A stretch of DNA of 64,000 nt from Candidatus Competibacteraceae bacterium (GTDB lineage: Bacteria > Bacteroidota > Bacteroidia > CAIKAF01). The notes below the pieces were generated by a model. That model was not told the origin of the DNA. It saw nothing but the letters and a program-made list of their open reading frames with translations, and ran no database searches. Numbering within the stretch: position 1 is the stretch's first letter; every line of letters starts with the position of its first letter. Below are positions 55,126 to 64,000 of this stretch, in pieces. The position numbers and the translations under genes are program-made. The stretch is taken from NCBI GenBank assembly GCA_014879445.1, contig JACSSC010000039.1:82757-146756 (forward strand), in the 5' to 3' direction.

Positions 55126-55629
55126 CTATGTGTGGTTTAGAATTGAATGGACGAATGATTGGATAAATTCTTCAGATAGTTTACAGTTTAACCATTCATC
55201 ATCTATGCTGCATGGATATTTTCGATAAAAATCTATGGCTGGTTGGTTCCAATCCAATACCTGCCATGTCATTCCTTTTACTTGCATACGCTGTGCCGCC
55301 TTAATGGTTTCTTCAAACAATCTTTTTCCAATGCCTTTTCGCCTGTATGATGCATGAACGATAATATCTTCCAAATACAAAGATTTTCCTTTCCATGTGG
55401 AGTAGCGAATATAATACAATGAAAGCCCTATGATCTGTTGTTGATGTTCGGCAACAATGGCCCAAAATATAGGATTTTCACCAAACCCATCTGCTTCCAT
55501 CATAAATACAGTATTGGATACTTCATGGGATGCCCTTTCATAAGCAGCCAACTCTTTTACCAATGCTAATATTGATGGCACATCTTCTTTGAGTGCTGCT
55601 CTAATTTGTATTTGTTCGATATCCTGCAT
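55126..55629 (-). CDS. GNAT family N-acetyltransferase
   Basis: 'IQIRAALKEDVPSILALVKELAAYERA', 'SLYLEDIIVHASYRRKGIGKRLFEETIKAAQ', 'WQVLDWNQPAIDFYRKY'. Confidence 0.93.
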   Translation of the reverse strand: MQDIEQIQIRAALKEDVPSILALVKELAAYERASHEVSNTVFMMEADGFGENPIFWAIVAEHQQQIIGLSLYYIRYSTWKGKSLYLEDIIVHASYRRKGIGKRLFEETIKAAQRMQVKGMTWQVLDWNQPAIDFYRKYPCSIDDEWLNCKLSEEFIQSFVHSILNHT

Positions 55630-55750
55630 TTACTACAAAAGTAATGCTTTTGTCAGGTTATGAAATAATGAAATTGATAAAATGTGATTAAGTGTTGGAT
55701 ATCTTAAAAAGAATCTATTTATTTGCATAAATCATTAATTTAAATCAAAA

Positions 55751-56002
55751 ATGAAAAAAGTATTATTATCAGTTGCTGCTCTTTTTGCAGGTGCTATGCT
55801 TATGAGTTCATGTAAAGCTGCTGGTTGCAGAACATGTACTATGTCTTCGATTAGTGCTGAAGTTACTCTATGTCCTGATGGTAGTGTAGAAACCTGTGTT
55901 TTGGGAACTTGCCAAACAGATAATTCAGGTAGTGCTATGACTACTGAAGAAATTAATGCATGGGCTGACGGTATGGAATCAGCAGGATATAACTGCAACT
56001 AA
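55751..56002 (+). CDS. Small Cys-rich putative lipoprotein (copy 1)
   Basis: 'MKKVLLSVAALFAGAMLMSSCKAAGCRTCTMSSISAEVTLCPDGSVETCVLGTCQTDNSGSAMTTEEINAWADGMESAGYNCN': lipobox + 6 further Cys. Confidence 0.8.
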   Translation: MKKVLLSVAALFAGAMLMSSCKAAGCRTCTMSSISAEVTLCPDGSVETCVLGTCQTDNSGSAMTTEEINAWADGMESAGYNCN

Positions 56003-56024
56003 GCGTTTTATCTTAATGTACTTA

Positions 56025-56057
56025 GGGGAGATACATTATCTCCCCTTTTTTTTTTTT
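56025..56057 (+). terminator. Intrinsic terminator, copy 1
   Basis: GGGGAGAT-ACATT-ATCTCCCC + T12; perfect 8-bp stem. Confidence 0.9.
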
Positions 56058-56206
56058 GTAAATTAAGTTAATAATGGATAACTTAATTATTAATAATATA
56101 CTTGTAATGAGCATATTTCTTTGAATCTATTGGAATAATCATGGTTGTAGGGTTGGTGGTGTATATAAAAAGTAGTATGTTCGCAAAAATCTTAAAATTA
56201 ATCAAC

Positions 56207-56452
56207 ATGAAGAATGTATTATTATCAGTTGCTGCTCTTTTTTCCGGTATTGTGTTATTGAGCTCTTGCGCTGCTCCTGGATGTAGGGTTTGCTCAATGT
56301 CAGTTATCGAAATCACGGCATGTCCCGATGGTACTGTTAAAACCTGCTTTTCGGGGAATTGTTCAACCGTAGATAATGGAGTTGAAGGAACAACTGAAGG
56401 ATTGAATGATTGGGCCAATGCCATGCAAACAGGTGGTTATAACTGCAACTAA
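56207..56452 (+). CDS. Small Cys-rich putative lipoprotein (copy 2, paralog of 55751..56002)
   Basis: 'MKNVLLSVAALFSGIVLLSSCAAPGCRVCSMSVIEITACPDGTVKTCFSGNCSTVDNGVEGTTEGLNDWANAMQTGGYNCN', same Cys spacing pattern. Start revised from 56141 to 56207. Confidence 0.8.
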   Translation: MKNVLLSVAALFSGIVLLSSCAAPGCRVCSMSVIEITACPDGTVKTCFSGNCSTVDNGVEGTTEGLNDWANAMQTGGYNCN

Positions 56453-56474
56453 GCGTATTATCTCAATGTACTTA

Positions 56475-56501
56475 GGGGAGATACATTATCTCCCCTTTTT
56501 T
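56475..56501 (+). terminator. Intrinsic terminator, copy 2
   Basis: Identical GGGGAGATACATTATCTCCCC followed by T6; its T-tract abuts the stop codon of the convergent gene. Confidence 0.88.
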
Positions 56502-57561
56502 ATTGAATTAAAATCCGACTCGTTTTGTTCGGGTTACTGAACAGGTACATCCCTTTAGGCCAGATGCTACAATCAATTGCTTGCTTTGATTGTGGGCACA
56601 GGTTAATACGCATGATACGTAAACCTTGCAGCGTCGTAATTTCCAAAACCACATCTTCATTACCCAAATTTTCTACTTGCAACCAATCTGTTACAGGATT
56701 GGGGAATGCATTCCATGTAATGAACACATCATTATCATTCATCCCCAAATCCTGAATGATAAAGGGTAAAGAATTTGTTTCGCATTGATTGTTATCAATC
56801 AATGAAACTGTATAACTGCCATTCTGAGTGGGTGTATAGCTATTAGATACTGCTCCACTAATGGCTATTCCATTCAGATACCATTGAAAAGTACCTGTGC
56901 CGCTTGAGATTAGCTCACCGCCTGCAAACGATATGGTTGGCGTAACAGGTGAAGGGAATATGACATCAATGGGAATACCCATATAAGATATATCATTGGG
57001 GCAAACATTGGTTGCGCCAGCGCATGTGAACTGTCCGGTTTGGGTAACCCATAAAGTATCATTATCCCCATTCGGTATGATGGGTGAACCGAAGTTATAC
57101 CATTGTATATTCTCGACATATGGTGGGAGTAAAATCAATAACATTGTATCATCGCAATTCATCATGCTTTCACCCCATGGGCCGGGTGTGCCAAGATCAC
57201 CTGAGTGCATCACAACAGGCGGAATGAATACCCATCCGTCAACTAAAACGTGTGCAGAAGTATCTATACATATTCCATCAGAAACAACCACAAAAACATA
57301 GTATCCGGAAAATGAATAGTAATCAACCAATAATGATTGTTGTGTTTCTCCTGAAAGTAAATGATTGGTCAAGGAATAGGGGTCGTGAGTGTACCACTGA
57401 TAACTAAGAAAGGTTTGTGTACTAAGTGAACTTGTTTCACTCGGGCAAAGCATGATTGAAGATGGTGAAACAACCGGATTCAAATCACACTGACCCAAAA
57501 CACTAATGGGAATAGATAGCATGTATGCTAATACGAATAATGTAGTTCTAAATTTCTTCAT
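56500..57561 (-). CDS. Secreted T9SS type A sorting domain protein
   Basis: Signal peptide [25 protein letters not shown]-term '[39 protein letters not shown]...[20 protein letters not shown]'. Start revised from 57648. Confidence 0.85.
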   Translation of the reverse strand: MKKFRTTLFVLAYMLSIPISVLGQCDLNPVVSPSSIMLCPSETSSLSTQTFLSYQWYTHDPYSLTNHLLSGETQQSLLVDYYSFSGYYVFVVVSDGICIDTSAHVLVDGWVFIPPVVMHSGDLGTPGPWGESMMNCDDTMLLILLPPYVENIQWYNFGSPIIPNGDNDTLWVTQTGQFTCAGATNVCPNDISYMGIPIDVIFPSPVTPTISFAGGELISSGTGTFQWYLNGIAISGAVSNSYTPTQNGSYTVSLIDNNQCETNSLPFIIQDLGMNDNDVFITWNAFPNPVTDWLQVENLGNEDVVLEITTLQGLRIMRINLCPQSKQAIDCSIWPKGMYLFSNPNKTSRILIQ

Positions 57562-57671
57562 GAGAATTAAATTTTTTACTTTAGACAGCTTTAATACAAA
57601 AACGCTGCATTGAATATTTTCTAAAATTTCAAAAATAAGGACATGCATTTTTTTAATTGTACATTTGGATT

Positions 57672-58724
57672 ATGAAAAGAGGTAATGAATCAAAAATTGC
57701 GGCCTTTAGAGAACAAATAACTAAAATAAAAGAGGATATAGCTCAAAAGAAAACTAAACCTGTTTATATTCTTATGGGCGAAGAGTCGTATTTTATTGAT
57801 GTTGTGACTAAAGAGTTTGAGGATAATTTCATTGGAGAAGATGGCTTTCGTGAATTCAATCAAACTGTTTTGTATGGAAAAGAAACCAGTGTTGAAGACA
57901 TTATATCTGTTGCCCGCTCATATCCGATGATGGCCGAAAGACGCTTGGTGATTTTAAAAGAAGCCCAACAATTCAAAGATTTGGAATTGCTTGAAACATA
58001 CATTTCCAAGCCGGTATCATCAACGGTGCTTGTGATTTGCTATATGCACAAAAAACTAGAAGCCAAAAAAACGGCTATTAAGAAGATGCTTTCATCAAAG
58101 AATGTTTACACATTTGTTGCCGAACGCCTGAATGAGGATGATATCATCAACTGGATTTCCATTAGTTTCAAAAGAAAACAAATTCAGATTGATTTGAAAG
58201 CATCCATTGTGTTACATGAGTTGATTGGTAACGATATGTCGCGATTGCATAGCGAGATTGAAAAAATGTCTTTATCTCTTGAGCCTGGCAGCGAAGTAAA
58301 AGTGGAGGAAGTGTCGGGAAGTGTTTTTATGAGTAAAGAGTATGGGCCTTTTGACTTGCAATCTGCATTGTCAAAAAACAATCGAGAACGCGCCTATAAG
58401 ATTATGCATTACTTTTCACAACCTCGAAATATTGATATGCTTCCTGTTATCCTTTCCAGCTTATACAGTTTTATCTGCAAAATCATGATCTATCATACAG
58501 AAGCTAGTCGCCAAAACATTAAAAAACCGGCTGATATTTATAACTATACGAAGGTTTTTGATTTGAATGAATTTTCTAACGCTGTTCGTGTTTATTCTTT
58601 TGATCGTTGCAAGAAAATCATTCGTGTATTACACGAAACCGATTTAAAACTTAAAGGTGTGGATATGGCTGGCACAGACAAAACCGGATTGATGAAAGAA
58701 CTGGTTTATCATTTGTTGAACTAA
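57672..58724 (+). CDS. holA: DNA polymerase III subunit delta
   Basis: 'KPVYILMGEESYFIDVVTKEFEDN', 'FNQTVLYGKETSVEDIISVARSYPMMAERRLVILKEAQQFKDLELLETYI', 'GNDMSRLHSEIEKMSL'. Start revised to ATG 57672 (MKRGNESK). Confidence 0.92.
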   Translation: MKRGNESKIAAFREQITKIKEDIAQKKTKPVYILMGEESYFIDVVTKEFEDNFIGEDGFREFNQTVLYGKETSVEDIISVARSYPMMAERRLVILKEAQQFKDLELLETYISKPVSSTVLVICYMHKKLEAKKTAIKKMLSSKNVYTFVAERLNEDDIINWISISFKRKQIQIDLKASIVLHELIGNDMSRLHSEIEKMSLSLEPGSEVKVEEVSGSVFMSKEYGPFDLQSALSKNNRERAYKIMHYFSQPRNIDMLPVILSSLYSFICKIMIYHTEASRQNIKKPADIYNYTKVFDLNEFSNAVRVYSFDRCKKIIRVLHETDLKLKGVDMAGTDKTGLMKELVYHLLN

Positions 58725-58735
58725 TTATTTTTCAG

Positions 58736-59149
58736 ATGAATTATTGGTTGGTAAAGTCGGAACCATCTGTTTATAGCTGGACGCAACTTGAAGAAGATGG
58801 AAATGTGGTTTGGGATGGTGTGAGAAATTTTTCGGCACGCAATCATCTACGAGCAATGAAAAAAGGCGATCGTGTGCTTTTTTATCATAGCAATGAGGGA
58901 ATGGCTGTTATGGGTGTTGCTATTGTGAGTAGCGAAGCATATCAAGATCCAACAGATGATTCAAGCACATGGTCGTCGGTTGATCTGATTCCCGAAACTC
59001 GATTTAATACGCCTGTTTTATTAAAAATGATAAAGACGGATTCATTACTATCTCAAATGCAGTTTGTAAAACAATCACGTCTTTCTGTTTCAGCTGTCAC
59101 CTCGAAAGAGTTTGATTTGATTTGTGAATTAGGGAACTCGTCATCTTAA
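58736..59149 (+). CDS. EVE domain-containing protein
   Basis: 'NYWLVKSEPSVYSWTQLEEDGNVVWDGVRNFSARNHLRAMKKGDRVLFYHSNEGMAVMGVAIV'. Confidence 0.95.
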   Translation: MNYWLVKSEPSVYSWTQLEEDGNVVWDGVRNFSARNHLRAMKKGDRVLFYHSNEGMAVMGVAIVSSEAYQDPTDDSSTWSSVDLIPETRFNTPVLLKMIKTDSLLSQMQFVKQSRLSVSAVTSKEFDLICELGNSSS

Positions 59150-59226
59150 TTCATATAATCATAGTTTTTGTTATCTTTACATCCCTTAAGAAATGGTAAC
59201 GTGTTGAATTATTATTTTTCGTTAAG

Positions 59227-60429
59227 ATGAAGATTGGAATTATTCGTGAAAGAAAGAATCCCCCTGATTTTAGAGTGCCATTGATACCGGATCATTGTGC
59301 AGAAGTTTTGACAAAATACAATAATCTTCAAATTTGTGTAGAACCGTCACCGACTCGATCTTATTCCGATCAGGAATATAATAGTGTTGATATTCACCTT
59401 GCCGAATCCCTAAATGATTGTGATGTGCTGATGGGTGTTAAAGAAGTTCCACCGAATATGCTTATCCCGAATAAAACCTATCTTTTTTTTTCACATACCA
59501 TTAAAAAACAACCTGCCAATAAATTATTGCTTCAAGAAGTAATTAGAAAAAAAATCAGATTGATTGATTATGAATGTTTGAAAGATGAGCATGGTCAACG
59601 ACTTATTGGTTTTGGTAGATTTGCAGGCATCGTAGGTGCATACAATGCAATCAGGGGATGGGGGTTGCGAACTGAAAATTATCAACTACCTCCTGCTCAT
59701 ACTTGTTATGACAAAAATGATTTGTTTTCACATTTTCAGAATAAAAATTTTGGCAACACCCGTATATTATTGACAGGTGGCGGTAAGGTCGGAAACGGGG
59801 CGTTAGAAACATTGCATGCAGCAGGTTTTACACAAATGGACTGGAAATCTTTTATTACAGAGAAAAATACAGCAGGCCCTGTTTTTACACAAATTGAATT
59901 TCCGGTTTACAACAAAAGGAAAGATGGAAAAGCATTTACCTCTGATGAGTTTTTTTCCAATCCCGGAGATTTTGAATCTGATTTTGTTCGTTTCATGCCT
60001 TATGCCGATATTTATATTGCCGGACATTTTTGGTCAGCGGGTTCACCACATTTTTTTACTTCAGATGACCTTGCGTCTCCTCACAATCGAATTAAACTTA
60101 TTGCAGATATCAGTTGCGATATTGGTGGTCCAATTCCCAGCACCATTCGTTCATCAACTATTGCATCACCATTTTACGGATACAATCCCCATTCGCAACA
60201 AGAATCATCACCCTTTGATTTGACTTCGATAACCGTAATGGCTGTTGATAATCTCCCTTGCGAATTGCCTCGTGATGCTTCTGCTGATTTCAGTCAAACA
60301 CTTTCATCTACCATCATTCCTCTGATCATTCAGAATCCCAATCATCCTATACTCGCTAAGGCCACTATTGCTGAGAATGGAAAACTTACATCCTATTTTC
60401 GGTATTTGTCTGACTATATTTCTGAGTAA
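59227..60429 (+). CDS. Alanine dehydrogenase/saccharopine dehydrogenase-like NAD(P)-binding protein
   Basis: 'MKIGIIRERKNPPDFRVPLIPDHCAEVL', 'GVKEVPPNMLIPNKTYLFFSHTIKKQPANKLLLQEVIRKKIRLIDYECLKDEHGQRLIGFGRFAGIVGAYNAIRGWG', 'ILLTGGGKVGNGALETLHAAGF'. Confidence 0.88.
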   Translation: MKIGIIRERKNPPDFRVPLIPDHCAEVLTKYNNLQICVEPSPTRSYSDQEYNSVDIHLAESLNDCDVLMGVKEVPPNMLIPNKTYLFFSHTIKKQPANKLLLQEVIRKKIRLIDYECLKDEHGQRLIGFGRFAGIVGAYNAIRGWGLRTENYQLPPAHTCYDKNDLFSHFQNKNFGNTRILLTGGGKVGNGALETLHAAGFTQMDWKSFITEKNTAGPVFTQIEFPVYNKRKDGKAFTSDEFFSNPGDFESDFVRFMPYADIYIAGHFWSAGSPHFFTSDDLASPHNRIKLIADISCDIGGPIPSTIRSSTIASPFYGYNPHSQQESSPFDLTSITVMAVDNLPCELPRDASADFSQTLSSTIIPLIIQNPNHPILAKATIAENGKLTSYFRYLSDYISE

Positions 60430-60479
60430 TTTTATTTCTTTTTTTGATGTATTATTCTACCTTTGAAAAAAGTAGTAGT

Positions 60480-61505
60480 ATGAAATCACATGTATTTTTG
60501 TTTGTATTCTTTGTAATGATTAGTTCTGCAATGGCTCAGGATACTTTGTATTTTGAGAATTTCGAATCAGAAACACTTGATTATATTTTTGAAGATATCC
60601 CATCAGGTACTGTTGGCGATATTTATGCTTATAACTATGATGAAGATCAGTTGATGGATGGCAGCCCTTCTAACAGACCCGGTGTTTGGTTTTTGGCTTG
60701 GGGGTTTGCAGATGTGGATTCAACCAATACAGTTTTGGCAGCTAATTCATGGACGAATACAACAGACCCTGTTAAGAATTGGTTTATAACACCTGCCATT
60801 CAAATAACAGATGGGCCTTCTGCGGTATTGTCATGGAAGTCGGCTCCTTATCAAACCCCGTATTATTGCGATGGATACAAAGTATTGATATCCACAACAA
60901 CCAACGATCCTCAATCTTTTACTGATACCGTTTTTGTTGCAGCTGAATATCTTTCCGGCCCATTTACAAATGGAGGCAATTACTCTCTGTATTCTTTTTC
61001 TGCCGGTTTTGTACATGGAATGGATGGAATGTATGTGGAATTTAATCCAGACGGTGATGGCGATCCTGGAACTGACAGCCCGGGCGATACAGCTCGATTA
61101 ACAGGCGTTCTAAGACCCTTCTCAGTTTCTTTGGCAGCTTATCACTACCAGTTGATTTATGTTGCATTTCTTCATGAAACAGTTGATGATAATCTGATTT
61201 CGATTGATGATATTCTTGTTACAGAAACAACAGATATTTATTTCAGTACTCAAGACCTGTCCAATGAGAAGGTTTTGTCTGTTTACCCAAATCCGGCAAG
61301 TGATTATGTGATGATTGCATGGGATATTGCGGATGTCGAACCTAAGCAAATTACTTGTTTTGATCAGTCGGGAAGAAAAGTTTACGAACAGTTGTCAAGC
61401 CAATATCTTCGCATGCCTGTTCACTCATTATCTAATGGCGTTTATTTAATCAGAATATCAGATTCAACAGGACATTCGGTTAAAAAACTGATTGTTGCAC
61501 ATTAA
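60480..61505 (+). CDS. Secreted choice-of-anchor J/cleaved-adhesin-like protein with T9SS type A sorting domain
   Basis: 'QDTLYFENFESETLDY...NWFITPAIQITDGPSAVLSWKSAPYQTPYYCDGYKVLIST...'; C-term 'SVYPNPASDYVMIAWDIADVEPKQITCFDQSGRKVYEQL...GVYLIRISDSTGHSVKKLIVAH'. Start revised to 60480. Confidence 0.88.
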   Translation: MKSHVFLFVFFVMISSAMAQDTLYFENFESETLDYIFEDIPSGTVGDIYAYNYDEDQLMDGSPSNRPGVWFLAWGFADVDSTNTVLAANSWTNTTDPVKNWFITPAIQITDGPSAVLSWKSAPYQTPYYCDGYKVLISTTTNDPQSFTDTVFVAAEYLSGPFTNGGNYSLYSFSAGFVHGMDGMYVEFNPDGDGDPGTDSPGDTARLTGVLRPFSVSLAAYHYQLIYVAFLHETVDDNLISIDDILVTETTDIYFSTQDLSNEKVLSVYPNPASDYVMIAWDIADVEPKQITCFDQSGRKVYEQLSSQYLRMPVHSLSNGVYLIRISDSTGHSVKKLIVAH

Positions 61506-61506
61506 G

Positions 61507-62301
61507 ATGTTATACAAACAAGAGAAATTCAGTCCTTACCCATTACTTGTTTGTTTTTTTATTCTATATTCTGTTTCAACCCATCTCTCAGCTCAGTCAT
61601 CATTGTTGATGGGAGAATTTGTATTCGAAGGAGATACGCTCAGATATCAATATCGTTTACCAAGAGATGACGGGAATAAGAAACCACTTCTTATTTGGCT
61701 GCATGGGAAAGGCGAAAGAGGTCGAGATAATAAAAAACCTTTTGCTAATGGAGCGCCTGCTATTTATGATTCTATTCAGTCGAATCCTGATTATGATTGT
61801 TTCTTTATTATTCCACAGTGCCCACTTAATCAATATTGGAGTTTTTATGATAAATCCCAACCGCGTATCAAGCAGTCAGAAGACACACCGGTTGTGCAAC
61901 ATATGCTCATGCAATTTCTTAAAGATTGGCTTGTATCATATCCGAATGCCGATAAAAACAGAGTTTATGGGATGGGAATATCCATGGGAGGGTTTGGCAT
62001 ATGGGATATAGCCATTAGAAATCCAGGATTTTTTGCGGCCATTATTCCTGTATGCGGTGGTGCCGATCCCACTTTGGCACCGACATTACAATACACACCT
62101 GTTTGGGCATGGCATGGCGAAAAGGATAAAGTTGTGAATCCTGTTTTTACTTTGCAAATGATGCATGAACTTTTTGATTTGCAGCAGCCTGACATGGACT
62201 CACGATTGAACGTGTTGCAGGGTGTGGGGCATAATGCATGGGATTATCTAAGCCAAGAACCTACATTATTAAAGTGGCTTTTTGAAAAAAAGAATAAGTA
62301 A
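61507..62301 (+). CDS. Alpha/beta hydrolase (esterase/phospholipase-carboxylesterase-like)
   Basis: 'KKPLLIWLHGKGERGRDNKKPF', 'NRVYGMGISMGGFGIWDIAIRNPGFFAAIIPVCGGAD' (GxSxG), 'VWAWHGEKDKVV', 'GVGHNAWDYLS'. Start probably 61507. Confidence 0.88.
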   Translation: MLYKQEKFSPYPLLVCFFILYSVSTHLSAQSSLLMGEFVFEGDTLRYQYRLPRDDGNKKPLLIWLHGKGERGRDNKKPFANGAPAIYDSIQSNPDYDCFFIIPQCPLNQYWSFYDKSQPRIKQSEDTPVVQHMLMQFLKDWLVSYPNADKNRVYGMGISMGGFGIWDIAIRNPGFFAAIIPVCGGADPTLAPTLQYTPVWAWHGEKDKVVNPVFTLQMMHELFDLQQPDMDSRLNVLQGVGHNAWDYLSQEPTLLKWLFEKKNK

Positions 62302-62309
62302 TTCGATAA

Positions 62310-63092
62310 TTATTTACCTGTAAATACCGGTTTTCTTTTTTCCATGAATGCTGATGTACCTTCTTTAAAATCCTCTGAATCGAAACAGTTGCCAAACCCA
62401 TTAATCTCTGATTCAAACCCTGATTTTTGATGAGCATATCCGGCGTTAACGGCTTGTATGGCTTGCCGAATGGCTGAGGGTGAATTTTTAATGATTTTGC
62501 CGGCCAATTCCATGCAGGCACCTAATAGTTCGGATTGTGGCGTTACTTTATTAACTAATCCGTACAAGAGGGCATCTTGAGCCGATATCATACCTGCCGT
62601 TACAATCAATTCCATTGCCCTGCCTCTTCCAATTAATAGTGGAAGACGTTGTGTGCCTCCATATCCCGGAATAACACCTAACGACACTTCGGGTAAGCCC
62701 ATTCGTGCATTATCTGAACAATATCGAATATGACAAGCAAGCGCCAATTCCAATCCCCCGCCTAATGCAAAACCGTTTATGGCAGCAATAACTGGCTTGG
62801 TAGTTTGTTCAATCAAATCAAATAATTTGGCTTGACCCTCAGCGCTCAAATCACGCCCTTCTTCTTTATTGAAATGTGCAAATTCACTGATATCAGCTCC
62901 CGCCACAAATGCTTTTTCTCCGGAACCGGTGATAATCATTGCACGAATGGCAGAGTCAGCACCACATTGACTCACACATGCACTTATTTCAGCGATTGTT
63001 TCTTTGTTTAATGCATTGAGTTTGTCAGGACGATTGATGGTAATTAGGCATATGCCGTCCTTTTTGTCGGAAATGATATTACGGTATGACAT
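62310..63092 (-). CDS. Enoyl-CoA hydratase/isomerase
   Basis: 'ICLITINRPDKLNALNKETIAEI', 'AFVAGADISEF', 'VIAAINGFALGGGLELALACHIRYCSDNARMGLPEVSLGVIPGYGGTQRLPLLIGRGRAMELI'. Confidence 0.95.
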   Translation of the reverse strand: MSYRNIISDKKDGICLITINRPDKLNALNKETIAEISACVSQCGADSAIRAMIITGSGEKAFVAGADISEFAHFNKEEGRDLSAEGQAKLFDLIEQTTKPVIAAINGFALGGGLELALACHIRYCSDNARMGLPEVSLGVIPGYGGTQRLPLLIGRGRAMELIVTAGMISAQDALLYGLVNKVTPQSELLGACMELAGKIIKNSPSAIRQAIQAVNAGYAHQKSGFESEINGFGNCFDSEDFKEGTSAFMEKRKPVFTGK

Positions 63093-63160
63093 AGAAAATA
63101 TATTTTCGCAATGTTACGAAAAATGATGGATAGAAGAGAATGAAATCAAAAAATGGACGC

Positions 63161-63928
63161 TTAGCGAGCTATCACAATACGTTTGGTTGATAACGCTTTA
63201 CCTCTAACATAAAATGTATAAAAGTAAACACCGGGCTTCAATGCACTCAAATCAGTTTTTAAAGAGCCGGATAAAGATGTAAACCGTATATCTTTAACCT
63301 TGCTCCCCGTTAAATCAAAAATGCTGAGATAGGCATCATGGGTATTTTCAATCTGATAGTTAAAGGTTACTACATCGCGTGCTGGATTGGGGTAAAATCC
63401 GGTTATCTTATTGTTCTCTTTAATGTTCTCAACTGAAGCCAATGTTGAAAAATGCACATCAATGTATGCAGAATCATTCGGATTACCGTCCACATAAGCT
63501 ACATATCTGATGGATGCCGTACCGGCAAAATCTGAAACAGATGAATTAATTTTTGAGAAAAACTGGGGCTTCAGAACATCCGCATAACTCGTGGTATCAT
63601 TTGCTCCTATCAGTTGCGAATTGGTCGAAATAAAAGTGTTGGGATTATAGCATAATGAAGCCCAACAAAACTGATTCTCAGTAGTTGCCGGTACATTCAA
63701 ATAAATCTTTTTTACATATACATTGATGGTTGATGAGGTGGTATTAACTACATAAAATTTGGGTTCAACCGGCTGGTCCAATGGCCATGTAATAGTGGGA
63801 TCTACGTCGTATATCGAATACGATCCGTTGGTCAAATTATTCAAACTTTCATCTAATATCTGCAATGATTGGGCAGATAGACCTTCATAACAAAGAATGC
63901 CAACTAAAAATAAGTAAATCTTTTTCAT
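63161..63928 (-). CDS. Secreted T9SS type A sorting domain protein
   Basis: Signal peptide MKKIYLFLVGILCYEGLSAQ; C-term 'GFYPNPARDVVTFNYQIENTHDAYLSIFDLTGSKVKDIRFTSLSGSLKTDLSALKPGVYFYTFYVRGKALSTKRIVIAR'. Confidence 0.88.
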   Translation of the reverse strand: MKKIYLFLVGILCYEGLSAQSLQILDESLNNLTNGSYSIYDVDPTITWPLDQPVEPKFYVVNTTSSTINVYVKKIYLNVPATTENQFCWASLCYNPNTFISTNSQLIGANDTTSYADVLKPQFFSKINSSVSDFAGTASIRYVAYVDGNPNDSAYIDVHFSTLASVENIKENNKITGFYPNPARDVVTFNYQIENTHDAYLSIFDLTGSKVKDIRFTSLSGSLKTDLSALKPGVYFYTFYVRGKALSTKRIVIAR

Positions 63929-64000
63929 ATCATCTTATGATTATAACTGCCAAATATAATGTTTTCTTTCGATTCTCATGCTTTTTTAAAAATTTTACTT

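Noticed and set aside
58736-59149. EVE-domain protein as part of a defence island
   Set aside because: EVE proteins occur in some restriction systems, but neighbours here are housekeeping (holA, AlaDH-like); no nuclease or methylase nearby.
1-64000. CRISPR array, tRNA/rRNA genes, prophage or transposase
   Set aside because: No regularly spaced repeats, no tRNA cloverleaf in the short intergenic spaces, and no transposase/integrase motifs seen. Absence by eye only; tRNAscan/CRISPR finders not run.

Overview
The window looks like a chromosomal segment of a Bacteroidota (Bacteroidetes) genome. The basis is a type IX secretion system (PorU sortase, PorV, a PorE-like OmpA/TPR/PD40 protein), several T9SS C-terminal sorting-domain cargo proteins, and TAnnTTTG-type promoters. 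I could read about 49 credible CDS. Main blocks: (i) 0.4-7.3 kb, MBOAT acyltransferase + three SGNH hydrolases + a LysM/transglycosylase-fold protein that seems to lack the catalytic Glu; (ii) 7.4-11 kb, large M4 metallopeptidase with PKD/CUB domains and a T9SS tail; (iii) 11-22.4 kb, PorE-like protein, then a TetR - MOSC - membrane protein - lipoprotein - diheme cytochrome/DUF3365 - membrane protein - TolC - MFP - RND operon with a palindromic candidate operator; (iv) 22.6-24.3 kb, two GC-rich non-coding structured elements flanking a geranylgeranyl-reductase-family gene; (v) 24.4-32.5 kb plus-strand run: ddl, cysQ-like, plsC-like, porU, porV; (vi) 32.5-36.7 kb, surface-sugar genes including WbpG-type amidotransferase and HisF2 without a local HisH; (vii) two divergent class-III aminotransferases, clpB with a strong UUCG-tetraloop terminator, comB, and a 2055-aa alpha-2-macroglobulin; (viii) 49-55.6 kb, a radical-SAM/B12-like protein without a CxxxCxxC motif, YceI, ccmB/ccmC/extended ccmD, aspartate kinase, GNAT; (ix) 55.7-64 kb, tandem Cys-rich mini-lipoproteins with duplicated terminators, T9SS cargo, holA, EVE, AlaDH-like, esterase, enoyl-CoA hydratase. 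No tRNA, rRNA, CRISPR array, phage or IS element was recognised. All family names come from motif reading by eye; no database search was run.
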